Shown here: positions 1 through 5,638 of the stretch, piece after piece
Numbering within the stretch: position 1 is the stretch's first letter
Layout: every line of letters begins with the position of its first letter
Assembly (NCBI GenBank): GCA_003164475.1
Contig: PLTL01000272.1
Span: forward strand, 10,861-16,962
Source of the DNA: Candidatus Dormiibacterota bacterium
Lineage (GTDB): Bacteria > Chloroflexota > Dormibacteria > UBA8260 > Bog-877
DNA: 6,102 bases
Direction of reading: 5' to 3'
Program-made: the position numbers and the translations under genes
The notes under the pieces: model-generated
The model's database searches: none
What the model saw: only the letters and a program-made list of their open reading frames with translations
What the model was told of the DNA's origin: nothing

Positions 1-779
1 TCGCGGACTATCCCTTCACCACGCTCCGCCCGAATCTGGGGGTAGCGGATCTGGGCTCGGGGCGGTCGCTCACCGTCGCCGATGTTCCGGGGCTGATCGA
101 GGGCGCCCACCAGGGGGCCGGACTGGGCCTCGCCTTTCTGCGCCACCTGGAGCGGACCAGGGCCCTGATCCATCTGGTGGACGCCAGCCTCGGGGAGGCG
201 GCGATCGTTGCCGCCTACCACCAGGTGACCTCCGAGATGGAGCAGCACGACCCGGAGCTTGCCGCCAAGCCGGCTCTGCTGGTGGCCAACAAGTTGGACC
301 TGCTGGAGGAAGGGGAAGGGGCCAGCCTGCTGGCACGACTCTCCGAGTGGATCGGGAGCGCGATTCCGGTGCTGGGGATCTCGGCGGCGACCGGCTTCGG
401 CTGCGAGCGGCTGCTGGAGGTGGTTGGGCAGCTGGCCCGGCGTTCCGGTGAGTGGGGCCAAGCTGATCCAGGGGAGGGCGGCTTCCGCCTCTACCGGGGC
501 CCCCGCGGCCTCAGCCGCGAGTTCGTGGTTCGCCGCGATGAGGGTGGGCTCAGCGTCACCGGCGAGTCTCTGGAGCGCTTGGTCGCGGTCACCGACCTCG
601 ACGACGACTCGGCGGTGCTGAGGCTGCAGCGCCAGCTGGTGCGGATCGGCGTAGAGCGGGCCCTGCTGGAGGCCGGCGCCGGGCCGGGCGACGAGGTCCG
701 GATCGGCGAAGAGGTCTTCACCTTCTACCCCGACCCCGCCGCTGGCGCCCCGGGCCTAGGATCAGGGCGGCAGGACTGA
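1..779 (+). CDS. obg: Obg/CgtA GTPase, 3' part (N-terminus outside window)
   Basis: This is the C-terminal 258 codons of the essential Obg GTPase, which binds the large ribosomal subunit and acts in ribosome assembly and stringent-response control. The reading frame is open from base 3 and enters at the G2 region (ADYPFTTL). G3 follows as DVPGLIEGA (from nt 81), G4 as NKLD (nt 288-299) and G5 as SAA (about nt 381-389). From about nt 483 the sequence fits the Obg C-terminal OCT domain (FRLYRGP, then a VTGESLERLV and GDEVRIGEEVFTFYP pattern). By comparison with typical Obg proteins, roughly 180-190 residues are missing upstream: the glycine-rich Obg fold and the P-loop. The stop codon lies 4 bp before nadD. 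An AGGA ribosome-binding site for nadD is embedded in the last codons. No frameshift or missing motif is visible in the part present. Confidence 0.96.
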   Translation, partial: ADYPFTTLRPNLGVADLGSGRSLTVADVPGLIEGAHQGAGLGLAFLRHLERTRALIHLVDASLGEAAIVAAYHQVTSEMEQHDPELAAKPALLVANKLDLLEEGEGASLLARLSEWIGSAIPVLGISAATGFGCERLLEVVGQLARRSGEWGQADPGEGGFRLYRGPRGLSREFVVRRDEGGLSVTGESLERLVAVTDLDDDSAVLRLQRQLVRIGVERALLEAGAGPGDEVRIGEEVFTFYPDPAAGAPGLGSGRQD

Positions 780-783
780 ACCG

Positions 784-1437
784 GTGTCGAAGTCGCAAGG
801 GACGGCGGTCTTATTCGGGGGCACATTCGATCCGCCCCACCGAGGGCACCTGGCCGTGATCCAGGGCCTGCGGCAGCACACCGGGCTACCGGTGATGGTG
901 GTCCCCACCGGCGTCCCCGGCCACCGAGAGAGGCCTGGCGCTTCGCCGAGGGCCCGCCTGAAGATGATGGAGCTGGCGGTCCGGGGGCTGGCCGACCCCT
1001 GTGTGACGGTGGATTCCTCGGAGGTGGAGCGGTGCCAGCCCTCGTTCACCATCGACACCGTGGAGCGGCTTCGCCGCGAAGATCCCAAGATCGAGCTGGT
1101 CCTCGCCATGGGGATGGACGTCGCAGAGCGCCTGCCCAGCTGGCGGCAGGTTGGCAGCCTTCTGGGCCAGGTTCGCCTGCTGGTGTTCCGGAGGGCCGGC
1201 GTGGAGAGGGCAGGCCCCGCACTGCTGGAGGAGCTCGGCCGTCAGGGCCTCCCCCTCGCCGGCGCTGAGGTCATCTCGCTGCCCACTCCGGAGGTGGACG
1301 GGACCGCCATCCGGAGGCGGGTGGCCGCCGGAGAGGACTGCACGGAGCTTCTGCCCCCGGCGGTGTACCGGTACATCCGCAGCCACGGTATCTACGGGTC
1401 CAAGCCCGCTCGGGGCTCCGCCTCCAGTGCGGGATAA
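784..1437 (+). CDS. nadD: Nicotinate-nucleotide adenylyltransferase
   Basis: A 217-residue cytoplasmic enzyme that transfers AMP from ATP to nicotinate mononucleotide, giving deamido-NAD, a step shared by de novo and salvage NAD synthesis. The nucleotidyltransferase signature GGTFDPPHRGHL (residues 12-23) carries the HxGH pair H19/H22. PSFTIDTVE (about 86-94) and MGMDVAERLPSW (109-120) match conserved NadD segments. The C-terminal nucleotide-binding motif, usually ISSTxIR, reads VDGTAIR (171-177): the threonine and the IR are kept but both serines are replaced. The start is GTG at 784, supported by AGGA at 772-775 (8-nt spacing) and by the signature falling at the normal distance from the N-terminus. 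The length is normal for the family, with a short low-complexity tail after HGIYG. It lies 4 bp after obg and 10 bp before rsfS, in one operon. Confidence 0.95.
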   Translation: MSKSQGTAVLFGGTFDPPHRGHLAVIQGLRQHTGLPVMVVPTGVPGHRERPGASPRARLKMMELAVRGLADPCVTVDSSEVERCQPSFTIDTVERLRREDPKIELVLAMGMDVAERLPSWRQVGSLLGQVRLLVFRRAGVERAGPALLEELGRQGLPLAGAEVISLPTPEVDGTAIRRRVAAGEDCTELLPPAVYRYIRSHGIYGSKPARGSASSAG

Positions 1438-1447
1438 TCGCTGGCGC

Positions 1448-1816
1448 ATGACGCCGCTCCAGCTCAGTCGGCTGCTCGCTGATGCGGCGCTGTCCCGAAA
1501 GGCGCGGGCGGTGGTGCGCGTCGACCTGCGGGGCCGAACTACCATCGCCGACTACTTCGTCATCTGCGAGGGCGACACCGACCGCCAGGTTCGGGCGATC
1601 GCCGAGGGGATGGCCGAGTCCGCGGGTCGGTCGGGAGTCCACCCACTCTCCCGGGCCGGGCTGGAGGAGGGGTCCTGGGCCTGCCTCGACTTCGACTCGG
1701 TGATCGCGCACGTCTTCCTGCCCGGTGAGCGTGCCTACTACGACCTGGAGGGACTGTGGGGCCCGGCCCGCCGGGTGCGTCCACGGCGGGCGGCGCCCGT
1801 TCCGGCCGGGACGTGA
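1448..1816 (+). CDS. rsfS: Ribosomal silencing factor RsfS (YbeB/iojap family)
   Basis: A 122-residue homologue of RsfS, which binds ribosomal protein uL14 on the large subunit and blocks subunit joining, lowering translation in stationary phase or starvation. Diagnostic segments are IADYFVI (33-39), GDTDRQVRAI (42-51) and the conserved C-terminal block starting DFDSVIAHVF (81-90) and ending YYDLEGLW (97-104). An 18-residue Arg/Pro/Ala-rich tail follows. ATG at 1448 gives the normal family length. An open frame extends upstream inside nadD, but that extension is an out-of-frame reading of nadD. The Shine-Dalgarno signal is weak (GGGA about 14 nt upstream), so translation probably depends on coupling to nadD, 10 bp before it. 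The TGA stop overlaps the GTG of the next gene. Confidence 0.94.
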   Translation: MTPLQLSRLLADAALSRKARAVVRVDLRGRTTIADYFVICEGDTDRQVRAIAEGMAESAGRSGVHPLSRAGLEEGSWACLDFDSVIAHVFLPGERAYYDLEGLWGPARRVRPRRAAPVPAGT

Positions 1817-2802
1817 ACTCGGAGCGGCTCCGGCTGGGCTGCTTCGTTCCCCAGGGCTGGCGGGGTGAGTTCCCTGACTCGCTGCAGCCGGGAGCGCGCT
1901 GGGAGGCGGCGGTGGGAGTGGCCCGGCGGGCCGAGCACGCTGGCTACGGGGCGGTCTGGGTGTACGACCATCTCCAGTCCCTGGCGGAGGATCCCCCCAG
2001 CCCGGTCTTCGACCCCCTCCTGATGCTCTCCACCGTGGCCTGGGCGACATCGCGGATCCGGATCGGGACCATGTGTCTGGCGGTACCCCTGCACCACCCG
2101 GCCCGACTGGCGCAGCAGCTGGCCTGTCTCGACGTGATCAGCGCCGGCCGCCTCGAGGTGGGCCTGGGCGCGGGCTCCGACACCGCCGAGGCCGCCACTT
2201 TCGGGATCCCGGTCCCGCCGCTCCGCGAGCGGATCTTCGCCTGCGGTGAGGCGGCCGAGCTGCTGCGGGCCTGCTGGAGCCATGAGCACACCAGCTTCGA
2301 GGGGCGCTACACGGTCGTCGAGGATGCGCGGGTCCAACCCAAGCCTCTGCAGCGCCCGGGGCCACCGATATGGATAGCCGGTGGGGGGGAGCGACTCACC
2401 CTCTGGCAGGTGGCTCGCCATGCCGACGGCTGCAGCCTCTTCGGCCCGCCGGCCAGGGTCGCCCGCAAGCTGGAGATCCTGGGATCGCACTGCCGTGCCG
2501 CCGGAAGGAGGCCGGACACCGTCAGGGTGGCGGTGGTGCTGGACTGCCTGGTGGCGGACACCGAGGCCGCCGCCGACCTCCTGGCCGAGCACTTCAACCG
2601 CCATGGTGAGGAGCGCCGGGCGTACCGGGCCCGGCGCCTGGTGGGCACTCCGCAGGCCTGCGCGCAGCAGCTTCAGGCGTATCTCGACCTGGGGGTGGCC
2701 GACATCTGCTGCCACTTCCCGGACGCGCTCACTTCGGATGGGCTGGAGCGGCTCGCCTCTGCCGTCCTGGGCCCGCCTCCAGCCAGCAGCCGGCTCGCCT
2801 AG
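1813..2802 (+). CDS. F420-type luciferase-like (LLM) oxidoreductase, resembling the Rv1855c family
   Basis: A 329-residue bacterial-luciferase-fold (TIM barrel) protein, probably a soluble coenzyme-F420- (or flavin-) dependent oxidoreductase. Substrate unknown. Visible family segments: FVPQGW near the N-terminus (11-16), WVYDH (49-53), TSRIRIGTM (79-87), RLEVGLGAGSD (113-123), RPGPPIWIAGGGERLTL (181-197) and a C-terminal VGTPQACAQQL (277-287). FVPQGW plus WVYDH recalls the mycobacterial Rv1855c-type group. Many relatives have a GxGW-E pattern after GRxE; here it is GAGSDTAEAATFG, so the tryptophan is lost. I start the gene at GTG 1813, which forms a GTGA overlap with the rsfS stop and places FVPQGW at the usual depth. 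An ATG at 1756 in the same frame would add 19 glycine/alanine-rich residues overlapping rsfS, which is unlikely. The F420 preference is inferred from similarity; FMN is possible. Confidence 0.85.
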   Translation: MNSERLRLGCFVPQGWRGEFPDSLQPGARWEAAVGVARRAEHAGYGAVWVYDHLQSLAEDPPSPVFDPLLMLSTVAWATSRIRIGTMCLAVPLHHPARLAQQLACLDVISAGRLEVGLGAGSDTAEAATFGIPVPPLRERIFACGEAAELLRACWSHEHTSFEGRYTVVEDARVQPKPLQRPGPPIWIAGGGERLTLWQVARHADGCSLFGPPARVARKLEILGSHCRAAGRRPDTVRVAVVLDCLVADTEAAADLLAEHFNRHGEERRAYRARRLVGTPQACAQQLQAYLDLGVADICCHFPDALTSDGLERLASAVLGPPPASSRLA

Positions 2803-2995
2803 TCCGGTCCTTAGTCAGTTGGTGAAGGCCAGGAGGGCCTCCACGGGGCTCGGGGGCGGTGAGCGCCCAACCACCTCCCTTGGGGTGGGGGAGCCTCGAC
2901 CGTGTCGGCCGGAGCGATGGCGAGCCCACCGGCTGCAGTCCTGAGGGCCAGGACGACAGGCCAGCCCGGACCGGGCATGCCCTCCTCGCCGGAAG

Positions 2996-3021
2996 GCAGC
3001 AGCTGATCGATCACCTGCTGC
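2996..3021. repeat. 26-bp near-perfect palindrome
   Basis: The arms are GCAGCAGCTGATC (2996-3008) and GATCACCTGCTGC (3009-3021). They pair at 12 of 13 positions with no spacer; the single mismatch is C3003 opposite C3014. The core TGATCGATCA (3004-3013) is perfect. It could be a dimeric protein-binding site, or the chance result of a once-coding segment (glutamines on one side mirroring leucines on the other). No promoter is visible beside it. Confidence 0.5.
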
Positions 3022-3068
3022 TCCCCCAGCTGGTACACCGCCCGGGCCTCATCCCGCCCAGCCGCTGA
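2996..3068 (-). pseudogene. Possible remnant of an IS66-type transposase N-terminus
   Basis: Read on the minus strand, the open frame (stop upstream at 3069-3071, stop downstream at 2811-2813) contains DEARAVYQLGEQQVIDQLL. It resembles the pattern (ARAIY-Q-G-EAV-I--LL) I recall at the start of some IS66-family transposases. After this segment the frame becomes glycine/proline-rich and loses any likeness. The coiled-coil and SSKPPSSD-like stretch expected next is absent in all three minus frames. If real, it is a short decayed fragment, not a gene. No terminal inverted repeats were found. The resemblance is from memory and may be chance. Confidence 0.17.
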
Positions 3069-3197
3069 TCAACCGGCCGGGGCCAGATCGGGCCCTCGAC
3101 GGCGGGACCGACAGCGGCCCTCGGCGGACCAGGGAGCCGGGGTCTGCCGGGGAGCTCGTGGACCGTCCCGCCGCCGCCTTCGCTCGGCCGCCCTGCT

Positions 3198-3214
3198 GCC
3201 GGGCTCAGCCCGGC
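3198..3214 (-). terminator. GC-rich hairpin downstream of the PBP gene
   Basis: GCCGGGC (3198-3204) and GCCCGGC (3208-3214) form a perfect 7-bp stem with a 3-nt loop, about 50 nt beyond the PBP stop on the minus strand. No T-tract follows in either direction, so this is not a classic intrinsic terminator. High-GC bacteria often rely on hairpins lacking a U-tract or on Rho, so a role in 3'-end formation is plausible but unproven. Confidence 0.3.
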
Positions 3215-3263
3215 CCCGCCTGGCCGACTCGGATGGACCACCACCGGCTTGCGTGGGGGCCGG

Positions 3264-5408
3264 CTAGCAGAGTCCGTTCCACTTCTTCTGATAGGCCCCG
3301 GGGCAGTCGACGTCCATGTTGGCGCGGGCGACCGTGTTGGGAAGGTAGTAGTTGGCCGAATCCCCACTCCCGACCTGGACCACGTCGGCGGGCTTGGTGT
3401 ACCAGAGCGCGGGCTGGCCGCTGAGGACCGCCTCCATGTAGTACTGCCAGAGCGGCGCTGCGCCGGTGATCCCGGAGGTGACCGACGAGAGGGTCGCGCC
3501 GTCCGGGTTGCCCACCCAGGTGGCCGACAGGATCTGCGGGGTCCACCCGAAGGTCCAGTTGTCCTCGATCACGCCCTTCTCCTCAATCCCGTTGGGGTTG
3601 GTGAGGTCGGAGGTGCCGGTCTTGACCGCGGCCTGGTGGCCGGTCAGGGTGAGCCCATTGTTCAGTCCGAACTCGGGCTGGCGGTTCTGGTTGCTGGAGA
3701 GGATCTCGTTCATGATGTAGGCCACGTCCGGGGGGAGCACCTGGGCTGAGTTGTCAGCCACGTTGTATTGGTAGATGGTCTGATTCCCCTGGATCACCTG
3801 GAGGATGGTGGTGGGCTCGTGGAGCACCCCGCCGCTGGCCAGGACCGAGGCGCCGGTCGCCATCTGGACCATGGTCACCCCGATCGCCAGCCCGCCCAAG
3901 GTGAGTGCATCGCCGTAGGTGTTCTGGGGGTTGAGCAGGTCGGTGACCCCCATGCGCTCGGCGAAGTTGACCACGTTCTGGAGGCCGGTCATCACCTCCA
4001 CCTTGACGGCGGGGACGTTGAGCGAGTTGCCCAGGCAGATCTTCAACGCGCAGATTCCGGTGAAGGTGCCCGAGTAGTTGGCGGGCGAGTAACCGTCGAT
4101 GTCGATGGGCTCATTCAGGATGGGGGTGGTCATGGTGAACTTGCCCGAGGCCAGGGCGGCGCTGTAGGTGAACATCTTGAACGAAGACCCAGGACGCCTG
4201 GGGGTGTTGGTCATGTTGATGTCGCCCACCGGCCCGCCGTAGTTGGTGCTGCCGACCATGGCCAGGATCTCGCCGTTGCGGGGGTCCAGCGACAGCAGGG
4301 CCGCGTCGCCGATGTTGAAGTCCCTTTGCAGGTAGGCGTCCTCGCTGGGGTTCTGGATGTCGGCGGTGGCCGCCGCCTGGTCGGCGGTGTCGAGCGAGGT
4401 GTAGATCTTCCAGCCTCCGGGATTGAGGTAGGCGTCGCCGAACTGGGCCTGGAGCTGACTCTCGGCGTACTCCACGAAGTCGGGATCCTGGACCACCTCG
4501 CTGTCCTCCCAGGGATAGAGGGTCAACGGTTCCTTGAAGGCGGCGGTGGCCTGCTTCTCGCTTATGTAGCCGTTCCTGACCATGGCCTGGAGCACCACCT
4601 CCTGACGGTCCTTGGCGTAGTTGGCAGGCCCGGTGACCCCCTGGTAGAGCAGGGGGTTGTAGGCGGTGGGGGCGTCGGGGATGCCGGCCAGCATGCTGGC
4701 CTGGGCCAGATCCAGCTGGCTGGCGGGGATGTGGAAGTAGAGCTCGGCGGCGCTGCCGATCCCGAGCGCCTGGTTGCCGTAGTTGATCCGGTTCAGGTAC
4801 ATCTGGAGGATGCTGCTGGGTTTGAAGATCCTGGAGATCTCGTAGCCGAGCAGGAACTCCTGGACCTTCCGGGTGATGGTCTTCTGGGGGGTGAGGAAGG
4901 AGATCTTGGCCAACTGCTCGGTGATGGTGCTGGCGCCCTGAAGCTGGGTGTGATGGACCACGTCGTTGATCCCGGCCGCGACGATCCGGGGCAGGTCGGC
5001 CGAGCTGGTGTCCTGGTAGAAGTGGCGGTCCTCGACCGCCACGGTGGCCTTCACCAGCAGCGGGCTCACCTCCTTCAGGGCCACGTTGACGTGGTGGATT
5101 CCCGGCTCGTGGAGGACCGCGAGCAGGGTCCCGTCACTGGCGAGCAGTTCGCTGTCCTGGGGCGGCCCCAGCTTGGGCAGGCCGGCCACGCTGGGCAGGC
5201 CCACCTGGAACGCCGCCAGCACGATCATCCCCGCCCCGATCCCGGCGCAGCCCACCAGCACCGCCAGCAGCCCGGCGGTGGCGGTGTTGCGCAGCCAGCG
5301 GTGACGCTTCCAGAAACCCGGCTTGGAGCGTCGCCGAAGCTCGCTGCGCCGGCCCTGGCCGACGCGGGTGGATGCACGCTCTCGCGGGGTGACGGTGATT
5401 TCCTGCAT
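3264..5408 (-). CDS. Class A penicillin-binding protein (bifunctional glycosyltransferase/transpeptidase)
   Basis: A 714-residue peptidoglycan synthase that polymerises lipid II and cross-links stem peptides outside the membrane. An Arg/Lys-rich cytoplasmic N-terminus (1-40) precedes one transmembrane helix (about 41-68). The GT51 domain (about 95-270) has EDRHFY with catalytic Glu126, GASTITEQLAK (158-168), RKVQE with second Glu184, and a YLNRINYG motif (204-211). The transpeptidase domain has all three signatures: SSFK (nucleophile Ser408, Lys411), SLN (462-464) and KTGT (596-599). Domain order and length are normal. In the GT domain the usual EDxxFxxHxG reads EDRHFYQDTSS, and the usual STITQQ reads STITEQ. 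Cysteine pairs occur at 453/458 and 702/714; the last residue is Cys. No PASTA repeats are visible. ATG 5408 is the only start that keeps the basic tail; the Shine-Dalgarno signal is weak. The gene is monocistronic by appearance. No specific gene name can be assigned. Confidence 0.95.
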   Translation of the reverse strand: MQEITVTPRERASTRVGQGRRSELRRRSKPGFWKRHRWLRNTATAGLLAVLVGCAGIGAGMIVLAAFQVGLPSVAGLPKLGPPQDSELLASDGTLLAVLHEPGIHHVNVALKEVSPLLVKATVAVEDRHFYQDTSSADLPRIVAAGINDVVHHTQLQGASTITEQLAKISFLTPQKTITRKVQEFLLGYEISRIFKPSSILQMYLNRINYGNQALGIGSAAELYFHIPASQLDLAQASMLAGIPDAPTAYNPLLYQGVTGPANYAKDRQEVVLQAMVRNGYISEKQATAAFKEPLTLYPWEDSEVVQDPDFVEYAESQLQAQFGDAYLNPGGWKIYTSLDTADQAAATADIQNPSEDAYLQRDFNIGDAALLSLDPRNGEILAMVGSTNYGGPVGDINMTNTPRRPGSSFKMFTYSAALASGKFTMTTPILNEPIDIDGYSPANYSGTFTGICALKICLGNSLNVPAVKVEVMTGLQNVVNFAERMGVTDLLNPQNTYGDALTLGGLAIGVTMVQMATGASVLASGGVLHEPTTILQVIQGNQTIYQYNVADNSAQVLPPDVAYIMNEILSSNQNRQPEFGLNNGLTLTGHQAAVKTGTSDLTNPNGIEEKGVIEDNWTFGWTPQILSATWVGNPDGATLSSVTSGITGAAPLWQYYMEAVLSGQPALWYTKPADVVQVGSGDSANYYLPNTVARANMDVDCPGAYQKKWNGLC

Positions 5409-5638
5409 CAGCTCACGAATTTCGGCCTCGGATCCTCAGACCAGCGATTATGCCAGGCTCCCCAGCTGGCCCCCCCGGGCGAGCTCGGGTCAAGGTCCGG
5501 TTACGGGTTGGTGGCGAGAGCCTCACGACCCTGCAAATACGCGTCCGGCCGGGGATGAGTTACGCGGACCCGATGTCAGACTCCGCTCAGCATCCAGTCC
5601 GGGAGAGGTTCCCGAGCCATAAGTTGAGCTCATTGACG
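5409..5638. other. Divergent intergenic region between the PBP gene and the ATPase-like gene
   Basis: About 230 bp between two divergently oriented starts, so it should hold promoters for both. On the minus strand I see one candidate extended -10 (listed separately). On the plus strand no hexamer pair with acceptable spacing stands out; CATAAG at 5618-5623 is the only -10-like element and has no recognisable -35. An 8-bp palindrome CGAGCTCG lies at 5480-5487. No small gene or RNA gene is supported here. Confidence 0.5.
5447..5455 (-). promoter_or_regulatory. Candidate extended -10 promoter for the PBP gene
   Basis: Read on the minus strand the sequence is TGG-CATAAT, matching TGn-TATAAT at all but one base. 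It lies about 40 nt upstream of the PBP ATG, predicting a leader of roughly 30 nt. The position 17 bp upstream is a run of G and gives no -35 element, which an extended -10 can tolerate. A TTGACC hexamer exists further upstream (minus-strand reading of GGTCAA near 5488-5493) but is about 35 bp away, too far to pair. Confidence 0.3.

Larger units (their letters stand above)
2803..3263. other. Convergent intergenic region, no convincing gene
   Basis: This gap separates the plus-strand operon from the minus-strand PBP gene. Short open frames exist on both strands but have the proline/arginine-rich composition of chance frames in GC-rich DNA. Small hairpins occur just after the oxidoreductase stop: AGGCC/GGCCT at 2826-2840 and GGGCG/CGCCC at 2854-2868. 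Neither is followed by a T-tract. A 9-bp inverted repeat (3100-3108 with 3165-3173) could form a long-range GC-rich stem. A 26-bp palindrome (2996-3021) and a possible transposase remnant are listed separately. Transcription from both sides probably ends somewhere in this gap, but I cannot place the sites firmly. Confidence 0.6.

Noticed and set aside
1756..1812. Upstream ATG start for the oxidoreductase
   Set aside because: It would add 19 low-complexity residues overlapping the rsfS C-terminus. The GTG at 1813 gives a standard 4-base overlap and a normal N-terminus.
886..2050. Long minus-strand frames opposite nadD and rsfS
   Set aside because: Arg/Pro/Gly-rich translations typical of complementary strands of GC-rich genes, with no family signature and no ribosome-binding site.
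1738..2715. A 325-codon minus-strand open frame opposite the oxidoreductase
   Set aside because: Antisense shadow. The plus strand shows consistent LLM-family motifs throughout, and the antisense translation shows none.
2854..2868. Hairpin after the oxidoreductase as an intrinsic terminator
   Set aside because: The stem is only 5 bp with no following T-tract, so it is mentioned in the intergenic entry but not called as a terminator.
2859..3068. A 69-codon plus-strand frame in the convergent gap
   Set aside because: No ribosome-binding site, proline/arginine-rich composition and no recognisable motif; it overlaps the palindrome and the minus-strand remnant.
5235..5260. Lipobox-like LVGC at PBP residues 51-54
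   Set aside because: The hydrophobic segment continues well past the cysteine and the position is deep for a lipoprotein signal. A single membrane anchor, as in other class A PBPs, explains it better.
3768..5558. A 596-codon open frame on the plus strand opposite the PBP gene
   Set aside because: It is the antisense shadow of a GC-rich gene: valine/glycine/leucine/histidine-rich translation with no recognisable domain, while the minus strand carries all PBP catalytic motifs.
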